A stretch of DNA of 64,000 nt from Ensifer sp. PDNC004 (GTDB lineage: Bacteria; Pseudomonadota; Alphaproteobacteria; Rhizobiales; Rhizobiaceae). Every line of letters begins with the position of its first letter. The first letter of the stretch is position 1. Both the position numbers and the translations under genes were made by a program. Under the pieces are notes generated by a model that was not told where the DNA came from, searched no databases, and saw only the letters and a list, made by a program, of their open reading frames with translations. Positions 1-8,901 of the stretch are shown here, piece after piece. The stretch spans positions 628,001 through 692,000 of the forward strand of contig NZ_CP070354.1 of the NCBI RefSeq assembly GCF_016919405.1, written 5' to 3'.

Positions 1-349
1 GCCGTAGCGCACGCCACCTGGGGCAGACTTTGAATGGACAGAGCCTGTCGTCGGGGATCATCGCAGGACCGCCGGGCGGCAAGTTTGTTGGAAATCAATG
101 CGTATTGCGACGATTTGCTGCAACCTTTCTGACGGAGGTACAAAGATCCAGGCCGCGAGCGGTAAGACGAACCGGTTCAGCCTTCGTGCCGCCGGCTCCA
201 GCGCCGTCTGATCCATCGGTGAAAGCTGCGGATCTATCGGGTCCGCTTCCGGGAGAATGGCGATGCCCTTGACTGTGGAATGGCCAAAAATGATGTGCCT
301 GCACGAATACATAGCCATTCTTGCAGCATCAAGCAGACAGGATACTCGC
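1..349. other. Leading stretch without a convincing gene
   Basis: I see no reading frame here that looks like a real protein; the short frames on both strands have unnatural composition. A degenerate FNR/FixK-like palindrome, TTGTTGGAAATCAA, lies at 85-98. It keeps the outer TTG and TCAA but lacks the A of TTGA, so it is weak. The stretch probably contains the promoter of the downstream MarC gene. Confidence 0.4.
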
Positions 350-1090
350 GTGGCTGAGACATTGCGACGGCGCTATTTGCACTGTTCCAAGTTTTTCACC
401 GCACTGTTGGTAATTCTTGCTTGCTTTCCAGCTCATTCTTTTGCGCAAGCGACATATAACGTAGCGTTGCCGGAGGTCGAATTTGGTGCGCGAAAAGTTT
501 TCTTGATGCTTTTTCTTATGCTTGGCCCGATCAAGATCCTGGTACCGTTTGTGACGATAACCAAGACATGGGAGCCCGCATTTCGACGCAGAGCCACCCA
601 AAGAGCAATATTCTTCTCCGCCGGCGCACTGGCGGTTGCCGGCCTTCTTGGGCGCACCATGCTTGAGAACTTTGAGATTTCGTTGCCGGTTCTAGCCATG
701 ACCGGTGGTGTCATTCTTTTCCTGGTGGCGCTGCGAACCATTCTACAGCAATCAGCAAGTCCAACGGATCACGCTCTTGCACCAGACCGCGCGCCGGACA
801 TGAAACTGGCCTTCTCGCCTCTAGCTTTTCCAACGATCGTCACACCTTACGGGATCGCCGCGGTCATCGTCTTTTCAACGCTTGCAGGCAATCGCCAAGC
901 TGAAGGCCTGACCGTGGCTGCTATCGTATTGTTGATCCTTGCGCTCGATTGGCTTGCGATGCTCTTCGCCGATGCCCTACTAAAATGGGTCGGGACCTCG
1001 CTTCAGGTTTTGGCAGTGGTGCTCGGTGTCACCCAAGCAGCGCTCGGACTTCAAATCATCCTCCATAGCTTCAACATGATTGAATGGTGA
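350..1090 (+). CDS. MarC family integral membrane protein
   Basis: This is a MarC/UPF0056-type inner-membrane protein of unknown substrate. After a signal-like segment (FFTALLVILACFPAHSFAQA) the protein has about six hydrophobic segments, with family-like motifs such as MLGPIKILVPF near the first helix and LPVLAMTGGVILFLVALRTI in the third. The GTG at 350 is chosen because it puts the signal-like segment near the N-terminus and has AGGA about 7 nt upstream; an ATG at 257 in the same frame is the alternative and would add 31 residues. The family was once linked to multiple antibiotic resistance, but that role has not held up. It converges on the DUF2254 gene. Confidence 0.75.
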   Translation: MAETLRRRYLHCSKFFTALLVILACFPAHSFAQATYNVALPEVEFGARKVFLMLFLMLGPIKILVPFVTITKTWEPAFRRRATQRAIFFSAGALAVAGLLGRTMLENFEISLPVLAMTGGVILFLVALRTILQQSASPTDHALAPDRAPDMKLAFSPLAFPTIVTPYGIAAVIVFSTLAGNRQAEGLTVAAIVLLILALDWLAMLFADALLKWVGTSLQVLAVVLGVTQAALGLQIILHSFNMIEW

Positions 1091-1126
1091 ACATTTCTCG
1101 CTGATCTGCCTGATGCTTCACTGCAG

Positions 1127-2404
1127 TTACTCGTTCACCGATCCTCCCAAACCCTGCATATCGGCGATGCGCGCCAAAGCGGCGTCCTCAGGCAGGAGGT
1201 AGGCCTTGTCGATCATTCGATCGAGCAGATCGCGCTCAGCCCGCAACGCCTGTCTCCGGCTCTCGGGCAGTACGTTTTCAAGGATGTCGATCATGGCATG
1301 AAGCCTCCTCGCGATCTGAAGGTTGTCTGCTCCATAGATCCTGATCTCGCGACACGTGAGCTGGACGAAGTCTTCCCAGTCCGGTGTCGGAAATATCACC
1401 CGCAGGCGTCCGGCTCCGTCACGCAGATACTCATTGCGCAGATCGCGTCCACCAACCGTGGTCAGTAGGCGATGCAGTTGGTCGATTGCCATCACGGCTG
1501 TCGTAGCGTCGTTGATCGCTTTGGAGAGCGCCTTCGTGGCAATATCGACAATGACCCAGAAAGCGAAAGTCGGGTCCTGCTCGATGGTTCGCTCACGCCC
1601 AAACGCAACGCTGCTGCTAAGTTCGCTGGGGGAGATTGTCCTGGCGCCGCCATATAGCCGGAACAACGGCTGGCCACAGGCTACGAAGTCGCCGACGCGT
1701 GCGGCAAGCTCGACGACACCGTCTGTCCGCGAGGCCTGGCTCAGCAGGGATTTTACGTCCACCGCAAGAATGATGTCTGATGAGCCGGCGTGTAAGACGA
1801 CCTCATCCGCCTTTCCGGGAACATCTCGCACCTGCAGTGGCCCCACACTCTCCCTCCAGCGTTCAGGATAAACGCTTTTGATGACGGTGAAGCCTTGCTC
1901 GGCGACACTGTGAATGATGCTGACTGGACGCAGCAATCGAGCTGAATGATCAATCAAGTAGAGAAATGCCGCCAGCGAGAGGACGCCGAGGGCGGCCGAG
2001 ATCCACACTATGGCGGCTGGGGCCGATGAGTTCACGCGACTTATCGCGCCTATGGCGAACAGCAGCGTGAAAATAAACAAGCCGACGGTAAACCGGATAA
2101 CATTGTCTCGCAGCAGCGTGGTCGCGATGATCCGCGGCGTTAGCTGCCCACTGGCGATCTGTATCGCCACAAGCAGTGAGCCGAATGTGAAAACGAGAAA
2201 CGAAAGCGCCAGGCTTATGATCGCCTGCATTGCAGCAACCGTGCCATCGATTCCCAAGGGCTAAGCCGGGATCCACCGTATCCATTCCTCGGAGCTAAGA
2301 ACAGCACGAAAAAATGCCTGCTGCGCAATGAGCGCAAAAAATGGGATAATCCACAAAGAGGCGCGCACGTAGCTCTTGAGTGAATACAGCTTGTTCCAGC
2401 TCAT
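1127..2404 (-). pseudogene. DUF2254 membrane protein interrupted by an in-frame TAG
   Basis: The main reading frame (2257 down to 1127, 376 residues) matches the DUF2254 predicted membrane family: two hydrophobic pairs, then a soluble region and a C-terminal acidic helix. Its apparent start is a TTG lying one codon after an in-frame TAG at 2261-2263. Upstream of the TAG the same frame continues back to an ATG at 2404, encoding 47 residues that include a first membrane helix (SLWIIPFFALIAQQAFF). That is what the N-terminus of this family should look like. The gene therefore looks intact apart from one amber codon. It is either a recent pseudogene, a sequencing error, or a protein restarting at TTG without its first helix. 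It lies 65 bp downstream of the MscS gene, probably in the same transcript. Confidence 0.7.
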
Positions 2405-2469
2405 CTTTTGTCATGCCCTCCCTTGGACCGACGAGCGTGCGGCGGCTACGCAAGGTCTTGAGGGATTCC

Positions 2470-4575
2470 TCAGGACATGGGTTGGCCCGCCGCTTCGGCA
2501 ACCTTTGCCGCTTTTGCCGATTGCTGAATCTGATGAGCGGCAGCAGCCGCAGATTCACCACTTCCTTCCACATGGACTGTCGGCACAGCGATCTTGATGC
2601 CATTTTCATCGAACACCTTCTTGATCATCATGAAGGCGCGCCGCTTGATGGCAAACTGCGCGTTGGGTTTGGTCATGAGCTTGAGCCTGAGCACGATCGC
2701 GAAGTCGCCGAAGCTATCGACGCCCTGCATTTTCAAGGGCTGCAATGTGTCTGCCGCGAACTCAGGGTCCGCGGCCAATTCCTGACCGACCTTCTTTATG
2801 AGCTTGCGAGCCAGCTCTATGTCGGAATCGTAAGTGACGTTGATTGTCATTTTGTCGATCACCCAGTCTCTGCTCATGTTCTCAATGGCGCCAAGTTCTC
2901 CGAACGGGACGGTGAAGATAGGTCCGCGGTGATGCCTCAAACGTACGGACCGCAGACTGAACGATTCGACAGTTCCCTTGTAGCTGCCGCTTTGGATGTA
3001 CTCGCCAACGCGAAATGCGTCGTCCAGCATGTAGAAGACGCCACTTAGGACGTCCTTTACCAGGGTCTGCGAGCCGAATCCGATGGCAACACCAAATATG
3101 CCGGCACCGGCAAGCAAGGGTGCAATCTGGACGCCCAATCCAGACAAGATCGTCAAAATGGAGATCACACCGATCAGGACCGCCAACGTGTTGCGAAAGA
3201 TAGGAAGCAAGGTCCGCAATCTGTCGGTTCGGGCCGGATTGTTTCCTGCATCGTTTGATTGTTCCGCAAGCTCCATACGATAGGCGATAAGCGCCTTGGA
3301 CGACTGCCAAATCAAGTCTGCCACAAGCAGGATGACGATCGCGTTCGACGCGCCATTGACCACGACCTGGCCGACTTCGCTACCGGCCAGAGCCGCTGCA
3401 CTGAATCGCCACATATAGGCAAGCCACGCGACAGCTGCGGCGATCACCAGCGCACGAGCGCCTCTGACGATCACCACGTTCAACAGGATCCCGAGAGCTC
3501 CACGCAATTGCGCTCGGCTTGCCAGGGTTTGGGCCAAGCGGCCGACGCTGCGGATAACACCAGGTAGGACCAGGGAATAGATACCGACAAACAGCAGGCC
3601 GAGAAGTCCGCCGACCCAAGCAAGCCAGAGAAGTACCATGTACACAGACAGCAGCGATCGTACGATGACGGAGGTGGCCACCCTTGGCCGCCGCCAAACC
3701 GTCTCAGTCCCGATTCCAAGGATGCCTAAGCCGAGCACGAATGCGGCGAGCTTTGTAATCTCCGCGGAAAAGCCCAATGAGGACATCACGTTCACCGCGA
3801 CCCATCCGGCCAATGTAAGACCGGCGACGAGATCGATACGGCAAAGCCAGAACTGAGCGACTGTATCGACTTGAGAGATGGATGAAAGATTTTCGGGATC
3901 TTCGCTAACGCCGTCAAAAGCCAGCAGCAATCGGCCGATGCCGTGGATCAATCGAAACAGTATCAACGCGACAAGCAGCAGCAGGATCGTCTTGCCAAGT
4001 AGAGGGGGCCAATCGAACAACAGGTAAAGACCAGTGGGCGCCAGGGAGAAGGTGACCAGAGCGACGGCGTGCAACATGGTCGCCCGTACCGGGTCCACGC
4101 TCGACCAGTCTGTGTTGCGCCTAGCGAGCACACGCAAAATTAGCCGTTCGGCGCCAAAGCCTACCGCAAGCAAGGCCCCAAAGATGATTAGGACGAGTCC
4201 GGGTTTGCCTGCGTTTACGTCACGCACAAATACTGCAGAAGAATTCGCGATCTCGTCTGGCACTCGATCGATTGCACCGACGACAGCGGCAACTCTGCCC
4301 CTAACGGCTGCTCCCCAATCGGAGATCGCGTCCGCAATCGAAGTTTCTGCGGCTGGAGCCTGCACAGCGACCTTACCCTCCAGCCACGACTTGACCTCCG
4401 GGTTGTTTGCAAGATCGAGAAACTGTCGGACTTTCTCAGGCGGCAGGTCCGTTACCCCCGCTGATGGACTGGTTGCTGCAAACGAGATGTCGGGTGCAAC
4501 TGAAAGGGCGACCAATGCAATAGGGGTGATCCAGAGACGCCACGGACACGAAAAACTGGACACAATCGCCTTCAT
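2470..4575 (-). CDS. MscS-family mechanosensitive ion channel
   Basis: A long (701 residue) small-conductance mechanosensitive channel. It starts with a signal peptide ending near SFAA, then a periplasmic segment of about 100 residues, roughly ten membrane helices, and the MscS core. The pore helix and beta domain are recognisable at about residues 500-600 (AGAGIFGVAIGFGSQTLVKD, then VPFGELGAIENMSRDW). A C-terminal alpha/beta domain and an Ala-rich tail follow. Such proteins release solutes on hypo-osmotic shock; the large N-terminal array resembles YbiO/YnaI-type members. The ATG at 4575 is preferred over a TTG two codons upstream. The promoter region is shared with the VIT-like gene and contains a FixK-like box. 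The DUF2254 gene follows. Confidence 0.88.
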   Translation of the reverse strand: MKAIVSSFSCPWRLWITPIALVALSVAPDISFAATSPSAGVTDLPPEKVRQFLDLANNPEVKSWLEGKVAVQAPAAETSIADAISDWGAAVRGRVAAVVGAIDRVPDEIANSSAVFVRDVNAGKPGLVLIIFGALLAVGFGAERLILRVLARRNTDWSSVDPVRATMLHAVALVTFSLAPTGLYLLFDWPPLLGKTILLLLVALILFRLIHGIGRLLLAFDGVSEDPENLSSISQVDTVAQFWLCRIDLVAGLTLAGWVAVNVMSSLGFSAEITKLAAFVLGLGILGIGTETVWRRPRVATSVIVRSLLSVYMVLLWLAWVGGLLGLLFVGIYSLVLPGVIRSVGRLAQTLASRAQLRGALGILLNVVIVRGARALVIAAAVAWLAYMWRFSAAALAGSEVGQVVVNGASNAIVILLVADLIWQSSKALIAYRMELAEQSNDAGNNPARTDRLRTLLPIFRNTLAVLIGVISILTILSGLGVQIAPLLAGAGIFGVAIGFGSQTLVKDVLSGVFYMLDDAFRVGEYIQSGSYKGTVESFSLRSVRLRHHRGPIFTVPFGELGAIENMSRDWVIDKMTINVTYDSDIELARKLIKKVGQELAADPEFAADTLQPLKMQGVDSFGDFAIVLRLKLMTKPNAQFAIKRRAFMMIKKVFDENGIKIAVPTVHVEGSGESAAAAAHQIQQSAKAAKVAEAAGQPMS

Positions 4576-4789
4576 ATTCAACGTACCTGAATTGTTGTCG
4601 CGCCCCAGCGGCAGGACTTGGATGGTTCGTGAACTGAAACCGTTGGACGGGGCGTCGACATTCGAGGTGGGCGGCGTTTACTTCGACCGTGTTCGGTCGT
4701 AGCGATCAGCGTCACGGCCAAAACACGGGGACCGACGGCCGCACCGCAAGTGTTCTCTAAAAAGATATTTCGAAAACCGAGATCGGACA

Positions 4790-4803
4790 TTGACGCGGAT
4801 CAA
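4790..4803. promoter_or_regulatory. FixK/FNR-type box
   Basis: TTGACGCGGATCAA fits the FNR/FixK pattern TTGAN-N4-NTCAA. It lies in the divergent intergenic region between the MscS gene (start 4575) and the VIT-like gene (start 4887), centred about 90 bp before the latter. In rhizobia such boxes mark microoxic control by FixK or FnrN. The match is to the consensus only; no regulator is in the window. Confidence 0.5.
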
Positions 4804-4886
4804 TTCAAGCGCGAAGCGGCGCTGGCATAGTAGAGATAACTAAAACTCTGGTGGCATTAGCTCTGTTTTGACGGTCGAGGCTCGCG

Positions 4887-5585
4887 ATGAAGGACGGCGG
4901 CAGACAAACGGTCAGCGATACCATTGCAACACCCAAGAGCACGTCGCCGTTCCGACGCGTTCTAGATCCTGTCGACCGCGCAGCTGAGATTCTTTTCGGC
5001 CTGATCATGGTGATGACATTCACAGGCTCGCTTGGTGTCGCTCAAGCTGGCAGCGCGGATGTCAAGGCGATGATCGTAGGGGCACTCAGCTGTAACCTGG
5101 CATGGGGGATTATTGACGCGGTGATGTTTTTGATGAGTTCGACAGCTGAGCGCCGACTTTCGAAAAAAACCGTTGAGGCAGTTCAAACGGCAGCCAGCCC
5201 ATCGATCGCGCGATCGGTCATAGAAGGCGCCCTACCGCCTCTGGTCCTGCCAGCGCTCTGTGCTAGCGACTTCGAGCGGATCCGGCTGCATCTGAATAGT
5301 CTGCCTGCCGACAAAACGCGCGTTGGAATTCAGGCGCAAGACTTCGTCGGCGCCCTTGCTGTCTTCGTGCTCGTTTTTTCGCTCACCTTTCCAGTCGTCG
5401 CCCCCTTCTTTTTCATAGGCGATGTCACAAGCGCTCTGCGCGTTTCCAATGGGATCGCGATCGGACTGCTATTCATCACCGGCTATACCCTGGGGCGTCA
5501 TGCGGGAGCGCCGCTGCGCATTGGGCTTTTGATGGTTGCGGTGGGTCTGGGGATGGTGGCGATAGCCTTGGTGCTGGGCGGATGA
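4887..5585 (+). CDS. VIT1/CCC1-like small membrane protein
   Basis: A 232-residue membrane protein with about five hydrophobic segments. The N-terminal block LDPVDRAAEILFGLIMVMTF and the following CNLAWGIIDAVMFLM are typical of bacterial proteins annotated as VIT1/CCC1 transporter-like, in which the first segment resembles the E-rich metal/proton helix of iron and manganese vacuolar transporters. A cytosolic middle part (about residues 90-150) separates it from three C-terminal helices. Transport of iron or manganese is known for distant relatives; for this shorter group it is inference. It has a FixK-like box upstream and precedes ppk2 on the same strand by about 100 bp. Confidence 0.65.
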   Translation: MKDGGRQTVSDTIATPKSTSPFRRVLDPVDRAAEILFGLIMVMTFTGSLGVAQAGSADVKAMIVGALSCNLAWGIIDAVMFLMSSTAERRLSKKTVEAVQTAASPSIARSVIEGALPPLVLPALCASDFERIRLHLNSLPADKTRVGIQAQDFVGALAVFVLVFSLTFPVVAPFFFIGDVTSALRVSNGIAIGLLFITGYTLGRHAGAPLRIGLLMVAVGLGMVAIALVLGG

Positions 5586-5686
5586 GGCTCCGCTGCGCCA
5601 GTCTTTAGGATTCAGCGCCGCAATCCGCCGCCGGCCACCAAGTATTCGATGGTCCTGCATACGGCTTTCAAGGGAGGAATGGCCCC

Positions 5687-6562
5687 ATGTCAAAGAACGG
5701 TAAAGGAAAGAACAAGGACAAAACGGCGAAACATGGCAGGGATGTGCGCAAAGCGCTTGAGAACGCAAATTCCGGCGAGCGGATGAGCTCCGCAGCGGTT
5801 GCTGACTATGGAAAGGAGTTGCGTCGGCTACAGGTGGAGATCGCACATCTGCAGGCTTGGGTGAAGAAGTCAAAGGCACGCATTGTTATCATCTTCGAGG
5901 GGCGCGATGCCGCGGGAAAAGGAGGGGTGATCAAACGCATAACCGAGCGCGTCAGTCCGCGCGTGTTCCGCGTGGTTGCCCTGCCGGCGCCGACCGATCG
6001 GGAGAAAAGCCAGATCTATATCCAGCGCTATATACCGCATCTGCCCGCGGCTGGCGAAATCGTCATATTCGATCGTTCCTGGTACAACCGGCCAGGGGTT
6101 GAACGTGTCATGGGCTTCTGCAGCGACGAGATGGCACGGCGCTTTCTCGAGCTCGCGCCACGTTTCGAAGCTGCCATCGTCGAGAGCGGTATCATACTGC
6201 TCAAGTACTTCCTCGATGTCAGCGAGGACGAACAGGAGCGCCGCTTCCGTCAGCGCATCGGCGATCCGCTTCGCCAATGGAAGCTCAGTCCAATGGACGT
6301 CGAATCCTATCAGCGCTGGTGGGACTACAGTATTGCTTACGATGAGATGATCCGGATGACCGACACGGAATACGCCCCCTGGTGGATTGTTCGATCCGAC
6401 GACAAGAAGCGGGCGCGCATAAACTGTATTTCTCACATCCTTTCCGTCATCCCCTACGAGAAGGTGAAGTTCGATGAACCAGACTTGGGAAAACGTCAGA
6501 AGCGACCCAATGACTATGCTGAAAGCCCGCATGTGCGCCATTATGTGCCTAGCGTCTTGTAA
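5687..6562 (+). CDS. ppk2: Polyphosphate kinase 2 (PPK2)
   Basis: PPK2 transfers phosphate between polyphosphate and nucleotides, mostly making GTP or ATP from diphosphates in the one-domain class. The 291-residue protein has a basic N-terminal tail (about 45 residues), the Walker A loop GRDAAGKGG near residue 72, the lid-region basic residues, and the Walker B-like FDRSWYNRPGVER near residue 125, all in family order. The start has a strong GGAGG box just upstream. Length and motifs fit class I. The next gene, a CYTH protein, belongs to a fold that binds triphosphate or polyphosphate, so the pair may act together in polyphosphate metabolism. That link is inferred from the neighbourhood. Confidence 0.93.
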   Translation: MSKNGKGKNKDKTAKHGRDVRKALENANSGERMSSAAVADYGKELRRLQVEIAHLQAWVKKSKARIVIIFEGRDAAGKGGVIKRITERVSPRVFRVVALPAPTDREKSQIYIQRYIPHLPAAGEIVIFDRSWYNRPGVERVMGFCSDEMARRFLELAPRFEAAIVESGIILLKYFLDVSEDEQERRFRQRIGDPLRQWKLSPMDVESYQRWWDYSIAYDEMIRMTDTEYAPWWIVRSDDKKRARINCISHILSVIPYEKVKFDEPDLGKRQKRPNDYAESPHVRHYVPSVL

Positions 6563-6596
6563 GCAAGCGCGCCAATCGTTTGCCGGAGATTAAGAA

Positions 6597-7169
6597 ATGA
6601 CAGCGGAGATTGAGAGAATATCTCTTGTCGCCAACGATGGCTGGCGGCAACATGCCTCCGAGGGTTCTTTTCTGCAACAAATCTATCTGGTGGCAACGCG
6701 ACGGCAAACTGTGCGTATTCGCGCGATCGAGGGCCGACACGCTAGGCTCACAGTCAAGATCCGAACCAGCCGCAATCGGCGTGAAGAATACGAATACGAT
6801 ATACCCTATTGCGACGCGCAGGAGATGTTTGGGCTTACCCGCGACTTTCTTCGAAAGACGCGTTACGAGGTAAATGGCTACATCCGGGAAGTCGACGTCT
6901 ATTCAGGTCAAAATCGTGGGCTTGTTGTTGCAGAAGTCGAACTCGACGACGTCAAGGATACTCCCTCTTTGCCAGAATGGCTTGGTCCTGAGATCACCGG
7001 GAATGAGCTCTATTCAAGCCGGAGACTCATAAAGGGGCGGCCGCACGCATCAGGCCTGACCCCGCCCTGCGCGATGAAGTCAGGACTTTACAGACATAAA
7101 GTGGATCCAATGTTGGGTCGCCAAATTGCTGTAGGGATAAGCGCTGAGACGTGCCTGAAAGTCACATAA
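6597..7169 (+). CDS. CYTH domain protein, possible inorganic triphosphatase or polyphosphate binder
   Basis: The first about 150 residues fit a CYTH (CyaB/thiamine triphosphatase) tunnel fold: an opening EIER strand, basic strand VRIRAIEGRHARLTVKIR, and acidic strand VVAEVELDDVKD. The usual opening signature is ExExK; here it reads EIERIS, so the lysine is missing and activity may be altered. The last about 35 residues do not look like the family and may be an added tail or the product of an old frameshift. The gene begins 34 bp after ppk2 and is probably co-transcribed. Known relatives hydrolyse tripolyphosphate or bind polyphosphate; a role beside PPK2 is inferred. Confidence 0.75.
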   Translation: MTAEIERISLVANDGWRQHASEGSFLQQIYLVATRRQTVRIRAIEGRHARLTVKIRTSRNRREEYEYDIPYCDAQEMFGLTRDFLRKTRYEVNGYIREVDVYSGQNRGLVVAEVELDDVKDTPSLPEWLGPEITGNELYSSRRLIKGRPHASGLTPPCAMKSGLYRHKVDPMLGRQIAVGISAETCLKVT

Positions 7170-7814
7170 GAAGGGAACTCGCGCGTTATTTATCAACACG
7201 CCCGTTCAGGTTTCGGGGCTTCCATAGCGAAAATCGCAGGAGACGCCTCCCCATTGCTGTCAGCGCCGAATTAGATCGTCTGGCCAGGGAACGGCAACTC
7301 GATGCCGCGGGCGTCGAAAATCCGTTTCCCCGCTCCGTTGAGCGCTTTTCCAATTTCCCAGCGCTTGCCTCGCCAAGGCTGTGTATCCGAACCAAGCGAT
7401 GTCGCCGAGTTTGAAATCGGATCCGCTCGCATCTCCTGGAATGCATCGAATAGCGCCGCACGGGGCCTCGACGCCCTCGCGGTACACAATGCGGATGCCG
7501 CCGACACGGGACGAGAAGTCGCCCCATTGGCCACCATGTCGATCGCGGGGAATGAAAAACAGGAACATGAGGTAGGCAAGAACGGAATATTGCCACTGCG
7601 CCGCGATAAAATCGATCTGGCGGTGCTGCGCGCCAAGGTCTCGCGTTGTAAAGAAACTCGCTTCTGGCAAGCGGTCTGTGCTGCAGACGAATGGACGGCT
7701 TCGCGCAATTTTGCATCAGTATTGGCAGAGCCTCGAGCGCGTTTGCCGAAGTACTCATTGACACCTGGCTTCGCTCGTCGGAAAAGTCGCCTTAGAGCTG
7801 GAGAGGGAAAAATC
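7170..7814. other. 645-bp stretch without a confident gene
   Basis: The forward frame of the downstream SyrB-like gene stays open upstream to about 7302, but that part has no protein-like features and no ribosome binding site. On the minus strand 7670-7260 encodes 136 residues with fairly natural composition (for example QWQYSVLAYLMFLFFIP), which could be a decayed or unrecognised small gene. I could not assign it. Confidence 0.35.
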
Positions 7815-8234
7815 ATGGCAGAAGAAATCAACCCGGTTGGAACGGTCGCGGCCGTGGAAGCGACTACGCCGGCAGACGTGCCCGTGCCCAAGAAGCGCGG
7901 ACCGCGGGCAAAAAAAGTAGCTCTGGATGCAACGACGGCAGAGGCAAGTATTGCACCGGCCGCCAAGAGGGGCCGCAAGCGCAAGGAAGCCCCGGTTGAG
8001 GCGAAGGCGGCAAACCAGGCGGCGCCTACCGTCAAAACAAGGGCAAAGGCTGCCATCAAAGGCAGTGGAAAGGGGCCCGCGTCGAAGCCGTCGGCAGGAT
8101 CGACGGGTGCGGTCCTCGACGAGATTGCAGACCTTCTTCAGCTGGAGGAAGAAAATGCACGGCTGCGCAAGGCACTCGCAGATAAACTGCGTGCCGAAAA
8201 CGCCGATCTGAAGAAGCGGCTCGGGCTTAACTGA
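7815..8234 (+). CDS. SyrB-like small regulator (paralogue 1 of 3)
   Basis: A 139-residue protein with an Ala/Lys/Arg/Pro-rich, low-complexity N-terminal two-thirds containing basic clusters (KKRGPRAKK, KRGRKRKE) like AT-hook tails. A C-terminal amphipathic coiled coil follows (LLQLEEENARLRKAL, then AENADLKKRLG). This layout matches SyrB-type symbiotic regulators of Sinorhizobium, where SyrB represses syrM. The ATG at 7815 has GAGAGGGA about 8 nt upstream; the longer open frame upstream is ignored. Two related genes follow, sharing the C-terminal heptads. DNA binding is inferred from composition; no classical HTH is visible. Confidence 0.7.
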   Translation: MAEEINPVGTVAAVEATTPADVPVPKKRGPRAKKVALDATTAEASIAPAAKRGRKRKEAPVEAKAANQAAPTVKTRAKAAIKGSGKGPASKPSAGSTGAVLDEIADLLQLEEENARLRKALADKLRAENADLKKRLGLN

Positions 8235-8244
8235 TCACGCGGTG

Positions 8245-8274
8245 AAAGGCCTATCGTTCATGCGGTCGGCCTTT
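8245..8274 (+). terminator. Possible terminator after SyrB-like gene 1
   Basis: AAAGGCC (8245-8251) can pair with GGCCTTT (8268-8274) across a 16-nt loop just after the stop codon. There is no long T tract beyond TTTG, so termination is only possible. Confidence 0.3.
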
Positions 8275-8327
8275 GTCATCGCGTCGTTTAGATACGAGCT
8301 TGGAATAGGTCCGGGTGACGAGGCATC

Positions 8328-8858
8328 ATGAAATCACCATGGAAGTTCTTGGTTGACCTGGCATCGAGAGGCAGAGCCGTCGAACAGCCGGAGCGCATGC
8401 CGGAAGCTGCGCCCGAAAGGCCGACTGAGCCCCCTATGCCGATGGAAGACCCAATCGCCGCTTCAACGTCCGATGGGACGGCAGCGATTGTCGAGACGGC
8501 ACTGGTTGCGGTCGAAACCGATCCCGTTGCCGGAGAAACGGTCAGCCTCGCTGTTAAAATCCGTGACGATAAAGCAATCGCGTCTGTTGCGTCTGAGCCG
8601 GCTCGCGCCACTGAAGCAGTGGTCCCACCTCGCCGAAAACTCTCCAGACGGCACAAACCGAGCAAATCGAAGGCTCAAAACGTTGCGTCCGCTGACGGTG
8701 TCGCGTATGAGGTCGGGAACTCCAAGCCCCGCGTGCCGATCGCTTTTGCCGATGAGGTTACAGCGCTGGACGAGGACATCAGACAACTAAGGCGGCAACT
8801 GGGACAAAAACTGGCTTTGCAGAACGCTCAGCTCAAGAAAATGCTTGAGCGGTTTTGA
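8328..8858 (+). CDS. SyrB-like C-terminal coiled-coil protein (paralogue 2 of 3)
   Basis: A 176-residue protein starting MKSPWKFLVDLASRG. It has a long acidic/Ala-rich middle, one basic patch (RRKLSRRHKPSKSK, about residue 103), and a C-terminal helix (DEDIRQLRRQLGQKLALQN, then AQLKKMLERF) that lines up with the C-termini of the genes on either side. It therefore looks like a divergent SyrB-like paralogue. The N-terminal part shows no recognisable domain and has the composition of a disordered region. A role in regulation is inferred only from the relationship to paralogue 1. Confidence 0.6.
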   Translation: MKSPWKFLVDLASRGRAVEQPERMPEAAPERPTEPPMPMEDPIAASTSDGTAAIVETALVAVETDPVAGETVSLAVKIRDDKAIASVASEPARATEAVVPPRRKLSRRHKPSKSKAQNVASADGVAYEVGNSKPRVPIAFADEVTALDEDIRQLRRQLGQKLALQNAQLKKMLERF

Positions 8859-8901
8859 CGGGTTCCGCCCAGGCCTGCCGCGCTCCCGACCTTGGATTCC
8901 G

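Noticed and set aside
85..98. Second FNR/FixK-like palindrome TTGTTGGAAATCAA
   Set aside because: Lacks the A of the TTGA half-site, so it is below the usual consensus.
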